A stretch of 12,096 nt of DNA from Pasteurellaceae bacterium (GTDB lineage: Bacteria; Pseudomonadota; Gammaproteobacteria; Enterobacterales; Pasteurellaceae), in assembly GCA_900756875.1 (NCBI GenBank), contig CAAELW010000244.1:1-12096 (forward strand), given 5' to 3'. The stretch's first letter is position 1. The number at the start of each line of letters is the position of its first letter. Both the position numbers and the translations under genes were made by a program. The notes beneath the pieces were generated by a model that saw only the letters and a list, made by a program, of their open reading frames with translations, ran no database searches and had not been told where the DNA came from. Shown here one piece after another: positions 1 through 6,847 of the stretch.

Positions 1-546
1 CATGATATGATCGGCAAAGGCGTATTAGTGATTACGATTGCACCGACCGAAGGCGAGCGTTATCAAGGGGTTATCGGTTTAGATAAACCAACGATTACGG
101 AATGTTTAGAAGATTATTTTGTTCGTTCAGAACAATTACAAACCCAACTTATTATTCGCACGGGAGAATATGATGGTAAAGCTGTTGCGGCTGGGATGTT
201 GCTACAGATTATGCCAGACGGACAAGGCACACCAGAGGATTTTGAGCATTTAACTACGTTAGCTGCAACTGTAAAAGATGAGGAGTTATTTGGATTACCC
301 GCAGAAGAATTGCTTTATCGTTTATATCACGAAGAAGTGGTGGAAGTGTTTGAACCGCAATCAGTTTCTTTCTTCTGTGGTTGCTCACCTGAGCGTTCAG
401 GGGCGGCATTATTACTGATTCCAGAAGCTGAAATTGAGGAAATCTTAGACGAGCATAAAGGCAGCATTGATATGCAGTGTGAATGTTGTGGCACGCATTA
501 CTTCTTCAATAAAGAAGCGATTGATAAACTCAAACAAGCCCAATAA
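1..546 (+). CDS. hslO: Hsp33 redox-regulated chaperone, C-terminal part (5' end outside window)
   Basis: Cytoplasmic holdase chaperone that is activated by oxidation and protects unfolding proteins from aggregation. The reading frame is open from base 1 (His-Asp precede the Met at 7), so this is the last 181 residues of a protein that is about 290 residues in E. coli. The visible part has the family blocks GERYQGV, LEDYFxRSEQ and GGMLLQ-like ([10 protein letters not shown]), then the C-terminal zinc/redox switch. Numbered from the Met at 7, this is CxC at C124/C126 and CxxC at C158/C161; in the reduced form these four cysteines bind zinc. An extra cysteine (C160) sits inside the CxxC pair (CECC). 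The gene stops with TAA at 544-546, directly before a terminator shared with the convergent esterase gene. Identification is by close resemblance to E. coli Hsp33 as I recall it. The upstream start and promoter are not in the window. Confidence 0.96.
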   Translation, partial: HDMIGKGVLVITIAPTEGERYQGVIGLDKPTITECLEDYFVRSEQLQTQLIIRTGEYDGKAVAAGMLLQIMPDGQGTPEDFEHLTTLAATVKDEELFGLPAEELLYRLYHEEVVEVFEPQSVSFFCGCSPERSGAALLLIPEAEIEEILDEHKGSIDMQCECCGTHYFFNKEAIDKLKQAQ

Positions 547-547
547 G

Positions 548-579
548 AAAAATCCCCGTTCATGATAACGGGGATTTTT
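548..579. terminator. Bidirectional intrinsic terminator between hslO and the esterase gene
   Basis: A perfect 13-bp stem (548-560 pairing with 567-579) encloses a 6-base loop. The core is CCCCGTT/AACGGGG, flanked by A-runs on the left and T-runs on the right, so a U-tract follows the hairpin in both directions. It begins two bases after the hslO stop and lies about 9 bases beyond the stop of the minus-strand esterase, fitting termination of both convergent genes. Confidence 0.95.
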
Positions 580-587
580 TATGCTTT

Positions 588-1454
588 TTATTGCTGAACT
601 TGTTCTAAGCAATGTTTGATGGCATCCGGAATCGAGCCACCATGATTTTTATTGGGGATGGAAATAAACGTCACGGAATTACCTTGTTTTTCCAATATTT
701 CCGCCAGTTGATGCGCATTGATTGTTCGCATTTGTTTCCGTTGATTAATTCGTTGTAATTGTTCTTCAGTCATATTTGGATCCTGCTCAGGATGTTCTTC
801 ATAATAGCCTAATGTAATCAGAATATGTGATGGTTTTTTGCTAATCCATGGTTCATTTTGAGGTAGAAATGAGCCGTTCCCCCACCAAAGAGAAGGACTT
901 GCCAAGGTGTAATATTGAAATAAATCCGGTTGATGGAAGAGCACGTACAATCCAAATAACCCACCAAAAGAATGCCCAAAGAAATATTGTTTTTCCTTAT
1001 TGATATCAAAATGTTGCTCAATGTAAGGTTTTACGTCTTGTTGAATAAAACGTAGAAAATCGGCGGCTTTTCCCCCTTTGGCAAATTCAGCACCTTCTGC
1101 AGAAAAAGTGTAGTCTCTGGTGCGCTCTTCAATGACGTAAGCTTTATCAGATACATAACCGATACCGACAATAAGTGGAAGCGGTTTATTGGGATTAACA
1201 GCATTCACCGCTATTGGAAATTGAGCGTTACCATCTAGCGTATAAAGTGCGGTCAGTTTTTTCGACGTTTTCGGTGGAACAGCAATAAATAAACGATAAT
1301 GCTTGCCTTCAAAAGTAAAATCTTTTTGTTGAATTTGATACATTTTTTTCATGCTTTCTTGAATAGGTGGAATCTTAAAATCAGGTTCTGCTTGCGTGCT
1401 TTGCGTAAACATCAGCAGACAAAATAAAAAGGGTAAACGCAGAAATGAGAACAT
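588..1454 (-). CDS. Exported alpha/beta-hydrolase, IroE/Fes-like putative (siderophore) esterase
   Basis: This 288-residue protein belongs to the putative-esterase (esterase D-like) alpha/beta-hydrolase group, which includes the periplasmic trilactone siderophore hydrolase IroE. Residues 1-22 form a signal peptide with a probable cut after TQA (22/23), so it should act in the periplasm or at the surface. The nucleophile elbow GHSFGG places the catalytic Ser at 162, and the likely catalytic His is H271 in NKNHGG. RTRDYT (111-116) and ASPSLWW (185-191) are typical family blocks. The ATG at 1454 has a modest AAGG Shine-Dalgarno about 10 bases upstream. The gene stands alone, convergent with hslO and divergent from pckA. 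A Fur-like box covers its probable -10, which supports a role in iron acquisition. Hydrolysis of an ester siderophore is an inference; the substrate cannot be read from sequence, and a general carboxylesterase remains possible. Confidence 0.85.
   Translation of the reverse strand: MFSFLRLPFLFCLLMFTQSTQAEPDFKIPPIQESMKKMYQIQQKDFTFEGKHYRLFIAVPPKTSKKLTALYTLDGNAQFPIAVNAVNPNKPLPLIVGIGYVSDKAYVIEERTRDYTFSAEGAEFAKGGKAADFLRFIQQDVKPYIEQHFDINKEKQYFFGHSFGGLFGLYVLFHQPDLFQYYTLASPSLWWGNGSFLPQNEPWISKKPSHILITLGYYEEHPEQDPNMTEEQLQRINQRKQMRTINAHQLAEILEKQGNSVTFISIPNKNHGGSIPDAIKHCLEQVQQ
1245..1253 (+). repeat. DNA uptake signal sequence (Haemophilus type)
   Basis: Exact AAGTGCGGT core, followed by a T-rich stretch as in the extended uptake consensus. 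It lies inside the esterase gene on the opposite strand. Confidence 0.9.
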
Positions 1455-1473
1455 GGTTATTGAGCCTTGAGTT

Positions 1474-1492
1474 GATAATGGTTCTCACTATA
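1474..1492. promoter_or_regulatory. Fur-box candidate over the esterase promoter
   Basis: By eye the 19-mer on the minus strand matches 15 of 19 positions of the Fur consensus GATAATGATAATCATTATC, with a perfect CATTATC half. It overlaps the likely -10 (TATAGT, 1492-1487) of the esterase gene, the usual arrangement for iron-dependent repression. It sits 20 to 38 bases upstream of the start codon. Confidence 0.65.
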
Positions 1493-1516
1493 TAGGAAAA
1501 GTAAAGGTGAAATCAA
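1487..1516 (-). promoter_or_regulatory. Probable sigma-70 promoter of the esterase gene
   Basis: A -35 TTGATT (1516-1511) is separated by 18 bases from a -10 TATAGT (1492-1487). The overlapping TATATA (1494-1489) would give a 16-base spacer. Transcription would begin near 1480, giving a leader of about 25 bases. Confidence 0.55.
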
Positions 1517-1524
1517 CCGCACTT
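1516..1524 (-). repeat. DNA uptake signal sequence (Haemophilus type)
   Basis: Exact core, reading ACCGCACTT on the plus strand. It lies in the esterase-pckA intergenic region, overlapping the first base of the proposed -35 of the esterase promoter. Confidence 0.88.
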
Positions 1525-1584
1525 CATCTTGGATCTCAAAAACACCCTAAAAATAGGTAGAAATTTCTAATGAATATTCAAAAA

Positions 1585-1600
1585 TTTGATCTAGTTAACA
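1585..1600. promoter_or_regulatory. CRP-binding-site candidate of pckA
   Basis: TTTGATCTAGTTAACA matches the CRP pattern TGTGA-N6-TCACA at 8 of 10 arm positions, with the consensus-like centre TCTAG and A/T flanks. Its centre (1592.5) is 41.5 bases upstream of the start point predicted from the -10 at 1622-1627, the class II activation position. Confidence 0.65.
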
Positions 1601-1621
1601 TTTTTTTTCTGGCAATTCCCC

Positions 1622-1627
1622 TACAAT
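1622..1627 (+). promoter_or_regulatory. Probable -10 element of the pckA promoter
   Basis: TACAAT is one mismatch from TATAAT. No good -35 lies 16 to 18 bases upstream (a T-run is there instead), as expected for an activator-dependent promoter. Predicted start near 1634, giving a leader of about 36 bases. Confidence 0.55.
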
Positions 1628-1657
1628 GAACATAGGAAAAATTTTTAGACTTTAATC

Positions 1658-1666
1658 AAGAGGTGA
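1658..1666 (+). promoter_or_regulatory. pckA: Ribosome binding site of pckA
   Basis: AAGAGGTGA lies just upstream of the ATG at 1670. It is a strong Shine-Dalgarno sequence that fixes the start chosen. Confidence 0.8.
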
Positions 1667-1669
1667 ACT

Positions 1670-3286
1670 ATGACTGACATTAAAAATGTAATTAAAGAAC
1701 TTGAAGCCGTTGGTATTCATGATGTAAAAGAAGTTGTTTATAACCCAAGCTATGAACAACTTTTTGAAGAAGAAACAAAACCCGGCTTAGAAGGCTTTGA
1801 AAAAGGTACGCTTACCACAACTGGCGCGGTGGCTGTTGATACAGGGATCTTTACCGGTCGTTCACCGAAAGATAAATACATCGTTTTAGATGATACCACA
1901 AAAGATACTGTGTGGTGGACTTCTGATGTGGCGAAAAACGATAACAAACCAATGACTCAAGAAACTTGGGCAAGCTTGAAAGGTCTTGTGACTAAACAAC
2001 TTTCTGGCAAACGTTTATTCGTGGTTGATGGTTTCTGTGGTGCAAGTGAACAAGACCGTATCGCGGTACGTATTGTGACTGAAGTAGCATGGCAAGCACA
2101 CTTTGTGAAAAATATGTTCATTCGTCCGACAGAAGAACAATTAAAAACCTTTAAACCAGATTTCGTGGTAATGAATGGTTCTAAATGCACCAACCCGAAC
2201 TGGAAAGAACAAGGTTTGAACTCTGAAAACTTCGTTGCATTTAACTTAACTGAGCGTATTCAATTAATCGGTGGTACTTGGTACGGCGGCGAAATGAAGA
2301 AAGGTATGTTCTCAATGATGAACTACTTCCTACCACTTAAAGGTGTAGGTGCAATGCACTGTTCTGCTAACGTAGGTAAAGACGGTGATGTAGCAATCTT
2401 CTTCGGTTTATCAGGTACAGGTAAAACCACCCTTTCTACCGATCCAAAACGTGAATTAATCGGTGACGATGAGCACGGTTGGGATGATGTAGGTATCTTC
2501 AACTTCGAAGGTGGTTGCTACGCGAAAACTATCCATCTTTCTGAAGAAAATGAACCAGATATCTATCGTGCAATCCGTCGTGATGCGTTATTAGAAAACG
2601 TAGTGGTTCGTGCAGATGGTTCAGTTGATTTCGATGATGGTTCTAAAACTGAAAATACTCGTGTGTCTTACCCAATTTATCACATTGATAATATTGTTAA
2701 ACCAGTATCTCGTGCTGGTCACGCAACGAAAGTCATTTTCTTAACTGCGGATGCATTCGGTGTGTTACCTCCAGTGTCTAAATTGACACCAGAGCAAACC
2801 AAATACTACTTCTTATCTGGTTTCACTGCTAAATTAGCTGGTACAGAGCGTGGTATTACTGAGCCAACGCCAACTTTCTCAGCATGTTTCGGTGCGGCGT
2901 TCTTAACTCTTCACCCAACACAATATGCTCAAGTGTTAGTTAAACGTATGCAAGCTGCTGGTGCAGAAGCTTACTTAGTTAATACTGGTTGGAACGGTAC
3001 AGGTAAACGTATCTCAATCAAAGATACTCGTGGTATTATCGATGCAATCCTAGATGGTTCTATCGAAAAAGCAGAAATGGGCGAGTTACCAATCTTTGAT
3101 TTAGCGATTCCAAAAGCATTACCTGGCGTAGATTCTGCGATCTTAGACCCACGTGATACTTATGCAGATAAAGCACAATGGGAAGCGAAAGCGAAAGACC
3201 TTGCAGGACGTTTCGTGAAAAACTTCGAAAAATATGCGACTAATGCAGAAGGTAAAGCGCTTATCGCAGCAGGTCCAAAAGCTTAA
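1670..3286 (+). CDS. pckA: Phosphoenolpyruvate carboxykinase (ATP)
   Basis: Cytoplasmic enzyme interconverting oxaloacetate plus ATP with phosphoenolpyruvate plus ADP plus CO2. It serves gluconeogenesis, and in several Pasteurellaceae carboxylation toward succinate. The 538 residues match the usual length (E. coli 540). Visible active-site elements are [10 protein letters not shown] with R64 (substrate binding), MKKGMF with K210/K211 (metal and CO2 site), H230 (metal), the P-loop GLSGTGKTT at 246-254 with K252/T253, and GDDEHGWDD with D266/D267 (metal). All are intact. The gene is monocistronic: it is divergent from the esterase, convergent with pgaD, and bounded by its own promoter and a terminator. 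A CRP-like site upstream suggests catabolite control, as expected for a gluconeogenic gene. Codons look biased toward a highly expressed set. Confidence 0.98.
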   Translation: MTDIKNVIKELEAVGIHDVKEVVYNPSYEQLFEEETKPGLEGFEKGTLTTTGAVAVDTGIFTGRSPKDKYIVLDDTTKDTVWWTSDVAKNDNKPMTQETWASLKGLVTKQLSGKRLFVVDGFCGASEQDRIAVRIVTEVAWQAHFVKNMFIRPTEEQLKTFKPDFVVMNGSKCTNPNWKEQGLNSENFVAFNLTERIQLIGGTWYGGEMKKGMFSMMNYFLPLKGVGAMHCSANVGKDGDVAIFFGLSGTGKTTLSTDPKRELIGDDEHGWDDVGIFNFEGGCYAKTIHLSEENEPDIYRAIRRDALLENVVVRADGSVDFDDGSKTENTRVSYPIYHIDNIVKPVSRAGHATKVIFLTADAFGVLPPVSKLTPEQTKYYFLSGFTAKLAGTERGITEPTPTFSACFGAAFLTLHPTQYAQVLVKRMQAAGAEAYLVNTGWNGTGKRISIKDTRGIIDAILDGSIEKAEMGELPIFDLAIPKALPGVDSAILDPRDTYADKAQWEAKAKDLAGRFVKNFEKYATNAEGKALIAAGPKA

Positions 3287-3310
3287 TTAGAGAATATCGT
3301 ATCTAATTAA
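3283..3310 (+). other. AT-rich hairpin overlapping the pckA stop codon
   Basis: TTAATTAGA (3283-3291) and TCTAATTAA (3302-3310) are perfect 9-base arms around a 10-base loop. The left arm includes the TAA stop. It lacks a GC core and a U-tract, so it is not itself a convincing terminator. It may protect the 3' end or be chance in AT-rich DNA. Confidence 0.4.
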
Positions 3311-3325
3311 ACATTTCTAAAAATA

Positions 3326-3334
3326 ACCGCACTT
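3326..3334 (-). repeat. DNA uptake signal sequence, left arm of the terminator
   Basis: Exact ACCGCACTT on the plus strand, i.e. the AAGTGCGGT core in minus orientation. Confidence 0.92.
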
Positions 3335-3348
3335 TGATTTGTAAACCA

Positions 3349-3357
3349 AAGTGCGGT
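3349..3357 (+). repeat. DNA uptake signal sequence, right arm of the terminator
   Basis: Exact AAGTGCGGT, inverted relative to the copy at 3326-3334. Confidence 0.92.
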
Positions 3358-3380
3358 TTTTATATTAAGTTTTTTGCGAG

Positions 3381-3656
3381 TTATTCTTTTGCTACGGTAA
3401 GAATAGACCAAATATAAGCCAATATGACCAATACCGCAGAGACAGAAAACATGATGCTGACCACATCAACGAAAAAGAAACTTTCCAGAATCGGTTTAGT
3501 GAAGATGCGTTCCGCATACCTCGCGACAAAAGTGATGATATAAGCCCATAAAGCCCAGGTAACTAGATCTAGTACAAAGCTTTTGGCTTTAATCAGCAAG
3601 GGAAGGCTGCTACCTTTATTAATAACCATCAATTGTTGTAAAGTGGCGGTTGCCAT
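3381..3656 (-). CDS. pgaD: PgaD, small membrane partner of the PNAG synthase
   Basis: A small inner-membrane protein that in E. coli binds the glycosyltransferase PgaC and helps sense cyclic di-GMP, enabling PNAG polymerisation. The 91 residues hold two predicted membrane helices, about 26-45 and 62-84, with a short soluble N-terminus and almost no C-terminal tail. E. coli PgaD is about 137 residues, so the cytoplasmic tail is largely absent. The sequence is poorly conserved; the call rests on the two-helix plan and its position as the last gene of pgaABCD. The ATG at 3656 lies 3 bases past the pgaC stop and is preceded by a strong GAGGAG eight bases upstream, within the end of pgaC, implying coupled translation. 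The USS-pair terminator follows the stop. Confidence 0.85.
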   Translation of the reverse strand: MATATLQQLMVINKGSSLPLLIKAKSFVLDLVTWALWAYIITFVARYAERIFTKPILESFFFVDVVSIMFSVSAVLVILAYIWSILTVAKE

Positions 3657-3659
3657 TAT

Positions 3660-4901
3660 TTAAACTCCTCTGTCAGGGCTTGTCCAGACAGCTAGCTTGG
3701 ACTTGTTTCTAAAAATCGCTTTTGGGATTCCAACGAGTAACGTTACTGTATTGAGTAACCAATAAACGTAGGGATACCAAATGCAGGAAATTCCATATTG
3801 GATCAATCCTTTTTCATAACGCGAATCAATGTATAAGCTTAAGAGACACTGTAAGAAGAAGGAAAAAAACATGATCGAGATATTTGTTTCAAACAGCTCC
3901 ATGTTTTGAATACCTATACCTAAGGTAATCTTGCGGTATAGTGCAAGTGCAACCAGTGCAACTAATAAGATTGCCCAAGTTGCGGTAACAAAATATTCAG
4001 CATACATTGGCCATAGACGGCGGTTTCTCCAACGCCAGACCTGAGGAAAATATTTGAGAATGGTTTCGGCTCCACCTTGTGCCCAGCGTAAACGCTGTTT
4101 GTATAAGCCATAAAGACGTTCAGGCATTAATACCCAGCATAAGGCACGAGGCTCATACATAATGTTGTAACCGGCCGTTTGGATTTTCCAACTGACATCA
4201 ATGTCTTCGGTGATCATATTGGTACTCCAACCACCAATTTCTTCCATCACATCTTTGCGGAATAGACAACATACACCAGATACCGTGAAGATAGTTCCCA
4301 TCAGGCTTTGAGCGCGTTTGATTAAACCGATAATGGAGCTAAATTCAGACACTTGTAAGCGACCTAGGATAGTACTACGGTTACGTACGCGTGGATTGCC
4401 AGTAACGGCACCATAAGCGCGGTTTAATTCGAGAGATTGCACCATGTAGTCGATCGCATCGAAATCTAATACGGCATCACCATCAATACAGGCTACATAT
4501 TCACCTTTAGCAACTAACAAACCATGATTTAATGCGCTAGCTTTACCTTGGTTTTCTTGGTGAAGCGCCACGATGCGCTTATCAGCTTTTGCCCAACGAT
4601 CAATAATTTCACCCGTGTTATCTTTACTGCCATCATTGATAAAGATCAGCTCATAGTTTGGGTATCGAAGTTGAAGCAAGTAAGGAATAGCTTCATCTAA
4701 GTTGTCTCCTTCGTTGTAACAAGGCACCATAATGCTGACCATCGGAACGCGTTCTTTGGGCATTTGTTGGAAAGTTGGTTGTCCGAGTTTTCCTTCCATA
4801 AAAAGGTAATAACACAGACTTGCCGTTACCCAATATATTGCCATCCCGGCAGGATACATGAATACGAAGATACTCACTGCTTCTAAGAATTGTTGGTTCA
4901 T
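3660..4901 (-). CDS. pgaC: PgaC, poly-beta-1,6-N-acetylglucosamine synthase (GT2 family)
   Basis: Processive inner-membrane glycosyltransferase that polymerises UDP-GlcNAc into poly-beta-1,6-GlcNAc and moves it to the periplasm with PgaD. Numbering here counts from the upstream TTG at 4907, a 415-residue frame. On that count the GT2 motifs are FINDGS (D92), the DxD of IDGDA (142-144), TEDIDVSW (catalytic base D235) and QRLRW (271-275). Membrane segments lie at about 8-36 before the catalytic domain and about 306-325, 342-362 and 373-397 after it. I prefer the ATG at 4901 (413 residues): AAGGA at 4912-4908 is six bases before it, whereas the TTG at 4907 lies one base from the same Shine-Dalgarno. 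The ATG is two bases past the pgaB stop, so the genes are coupled. E. coli PgaC is about 441 residues. All catalytic residues are present. Confidence 0.96.
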   Translation of the reverse strand: MNQQFLEAVSIFVFMYPAGMAIYWVTASLCYYLFMEGKLGQPTFQQMPKERVPMVSIMVPCYNEGDNLDEAIPYLLQLRYPNYELIFINDGSKDNTGEIIDRWAKADKRIVALHQENQGKASALNHGLLVAKGEYVACIDGDAVLDFDAIDYMVQSLELNRAYGAVTGNPRVRNRSTILGRLQVSEFSSIIGLIKRAQSLMGTIFTVSGVCCLFRKDVMEEIGGWSTNMITEDIDVSWKIQTAGYNIMYEPRALCWVLMPERLYGLYKQRLRWAQGGAETILKYFPQVWRWRNRRLWPMYAEYFVTATWAILLVALVALALYRKITLGIGIQNMELFETNISIMFFSFFLQCLLSLYIDSRYEKGLIQYGISCIWYPYVYWLLNTVTLLVGIPKAIFRNKSKLAVWTSPDRGV

Positions 4902-4903
4902 GA

Positions 4904-6826
4904 TCAATCCTTATTTTTCCCTACATTCATATTTACGGAAAAATACGGTTTCATTTTGTTTATATCCGGTTGATTAGTTAAAAAGTTATCCGGATAGTAG
5001 CCATAGCTATAAATATGATTTTTTTGTAATAGTGTGATCCAATCAATCAATTCGGATTCAGGAATTGGTTTTTGAGTTCGCCAATTCACCACTTGGAATT
5101 CAAATAAGACTTTATCTAATGGCGCTTGAGCTTTCATATTTTCAATAAGAGAAGCAAACCATTGATAGGCTTCTTCTTGTGAAATAGGCTGCTCATTTTC
5201 CATATATGGCATCGCCATAATGGCCGTCGTGTCGTAATTGTCGGTGAGTGTTTTTAAGTTTTGCGCCAACCATTCTTCTGCATTGGGATTTGTGATCACT
5301 GATGCATAAAGATTACGGGCTGTTTTAAGCGAGTATGAACCTCGCAAGAAATAAGGTTTTAACGCATCGGTGAGTTGATGTGTTAGTTGGATTAAATCCT
5401 GTGTTTTTTGTTTTGCTTGTGGGCTAATCATGCCTTCAGCGTGATTACCTTCAGCACCTTCAAAATCGGTTAGGAACGCATCATCATGGAATAAAATGCC
5501 ATTAAATTTGGCGTAGAATGACAAATCGTTATAAATGGATTTAATGATTTCAACATTCTGTTTGTTATAAGGTGAAAGGCGTAAATAAGCCTTTGTTGAA
5601 GGCTTGCCCGTGCGGTTATCAATGACATATTCCGCCTCTTTTACGCTTTTTCGTAAATCAAAGGCGAGTACAGGCATCCAGGCGTAGACTTTTACGCCTG
5701 CGCGCGTTTGTAATTGCCAGGCAATTCGACCAAAAATATCGTCGCGAACAGGAAGATATTTGTTTGGGAAATACAGGGCATCTGCCACACCATCCCCATC
5801 AGGATCGGAGAACGCTTGAAGGTAAACTGTTGTCACGCCATAGCGAGAGATGCGTTCGATTAACTTATCAAGGTTTTTGGCTTGTTGAGCTTTATTTGCA
5901 TCGTAGACATAATCCAAATCAACATGCAGCACACGTTGAATTTGCTTGCTTTCATCGATGCCATCGAGATAGTTTTTAACGGTATTTAGATCGGTTTCTG
6001 CATTAAGTAATAAGCGTCCAATGTGTTTATCGCCAACTTTATTAACAATTTTCTCACCCAATGAGAAATAGTGTGGCATTCCTGCTTGTCGTGCAATTTG
6101 TACGGCAACATCATTGAATTGTCCATAAGGCCACACCATTACACGTGGTTTCTTACCGATATGATTGACTAATGTTTGAACTGTATGAGCAAAATCAGAT
6201 TTTAATCTGTTTTTGTAGGCCTCTTCTGTTTCATATTTCCCATTTTTATATTCAGGTGCAATCACAGCAGGCAATTGACCACCAGATGGGTTAGCATTAA
6301 TACCGTTATGAAGATTATGAGTATGTGAGGCGACTTCAATGAGTCCACTTTGTTCCATTTCTTTCACTTGTGCCCAAGTAGTAAAAACAGAACGATCTAG
6401 CATTTTATCGGCATAAGCGATTTTTTGATTTTCTGGTGTATCCAACCAGCCTGTCACGGGTGCAAAAACAGCAGGGTAGTTATAAGCCTTTAATAGAGGA
6501 AAGACCACGTTATACATAGTCTCATAGCCATCATCGAAGCTTAGTAATACCGCATTATCAGGTAATGTGCCTTTACCATTTTCAGCATCGATAACTTGCT
6601 GCCAACTGATTACGTTATATCCGTTTTCTTTTAGCCAATTAAAATGTTTAATTAACATTTGGGCAGAAATCGTTTGAGGAAAATACTGTTTTTGATTTTC
6701 AGCCGCACTTTCATCTACCACAGAGTGATAAGCTAATACGCCATAACGATCTTGCGCAAAGGCAAAAGCTGAAAAAAGGGAAAGCGTGCAAATAATGATT
6801 TTTGCAAAATGTTTTAGAGATCTCAT
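4904..6826 (-). CDS. pgaB: PgaB, PNAG N-deacetylase with C-terminal hydrolase-like domain
   Basis: Periplasmic enzyme that removes acetyl groups from part of the PNAG residues, which is needed for export through PgaA. In E. coli its C-terminal domain also binds and cleaves the deacetylated polymer. The 640 residues comprise a signal peptide (probable cut after AFAFA, 24/25), a NodB-type deacetylase domain at about 27-290 and a GH153-like domain at about 297-625. Deacetylase motifs are SFDDGY (D98/D99), SHTHNLH (metal ligands H168 and H173) and WPYG (232-235). The second domain has HVDLDYVYD (301-309), AFSDPDGDG, YAWMPVL and ILFHDDA (444-450). E. coli PgaB is an outer-membrane lipoprotein; here no cysteine follows the cleavage site, so the protein may be soluble or held by other contacts. 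The ATG at 6826 is 21 bases after the pgaA stop, with only a weak AGCGG upstream. Confidence 0.97.
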   Translation of the reverse strand: MRSLKHFAKIIICTLSLFSAFAFAQDRYGVLAYHSVVDESAAENQKQYFPQTISAQMLIKHFNWLKENGYNVISWQQVIDAENGKGTLPDNAVLLSFDDGYETMYNVVFPLLKAYNYPAVFAPVTGWLDTPENQKIAYADKMLDRSVFTTWAQVKEMEQSGLIEVASHTHNLHNGINANPSGGQLPAVIAPEYKNGKYETEEAYKNRLKSDFAHTVQTLVNHIGKKPRVMVWPYGQFNDVAVQIARQAGMPHYFSLGEKIVNKVGDKHIGRLLLNAETDLNTVKNYLDGIDESKQIQRVLHVDLDYVYDANKAQQAKNLDKLIERISRYGVTTVYLQAFSDPDGDGVADALYFPNKYLPVRDDIFGRIAWQLQTRAGVKVYAWMPVLAFDLRKSVKEAEYVIDNRTGKPSTKAYLRLSPYNKQNVEIIKSIYNDLSFYAKFNGILFHDDAFLTDFEGAEGNHAEGMISPQAKQKTQDLIQLTHQLTDALKPYFLRGSYSLKTARNLYASVITNPNAEEWLAQNLKTLTDNYDTTAIMAMPYMENEQPISQEEAYQWFASLIENMKAQAPLDKVLFEFQVVNWRTQKPIPESELIDWITLLQKNHIYSYGYYPDNFLTNQPDINKMKPYFSVNMNVGKNKD

Positions 6827-6847
6827 AAAGTTATACCGCTTAAGTAT

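Larger units (their letters stand above)
3325..3358. terminator. Terminator made of two inverted uptake sequences, between pckA and pgaD
   Basis: A 12-bp perfect stem (3325-3336 with 3347-3358) and 10-base loop are followed on the plus strand by a T-run. On the minus strand ATTTTTAG follows the stem. Each arm holds a complete uptake core (3326-3334 and 3349-3357). It should terminate pckA and the convergent pga operon, whose last stop is at 3381. Confidence 0.93.

Noticed and set aside
588..1454. Naming the esterase iroE or fes
   Set aside because: The fold and catalytic residues fit, but no salmochelin or enterobactin genes are adjacent and the substrate is unknown, so no symbol was given.
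1750..2193. Minus-strand ORFs of 65 and 78 codons inside pckA
   Set aside because: They are antisense to conserved PEP carboxykinase motifs and their composition mirrors the real gene.
3641..3650. Uptake-like AAGTGGCGGT near the pgaD start
   Set aside because: It contains an inserted base within the core, so it does not match the uptake consensus.
4902..4907. TTG at 4907 as the start of pgaC
   Set aside because: It lies one base from the AAGGA Shine-Dalgarno, too close for initiation, and would overlap the pgaB stop. The ATG at 4901 has proper spacing.
5764..5979. Plus-strand ORF of 71 codons inside pgaB
   Set aside because: It is antisense to a well-supported enzyme domain, has no recognisable protein features and is explained as a shadow frame.
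6702..6710. Uptake sequence in pgaB
   Set aside because: CCGCACTT is present but the first core base differs (G for A), so it is only a near match and was not counted.
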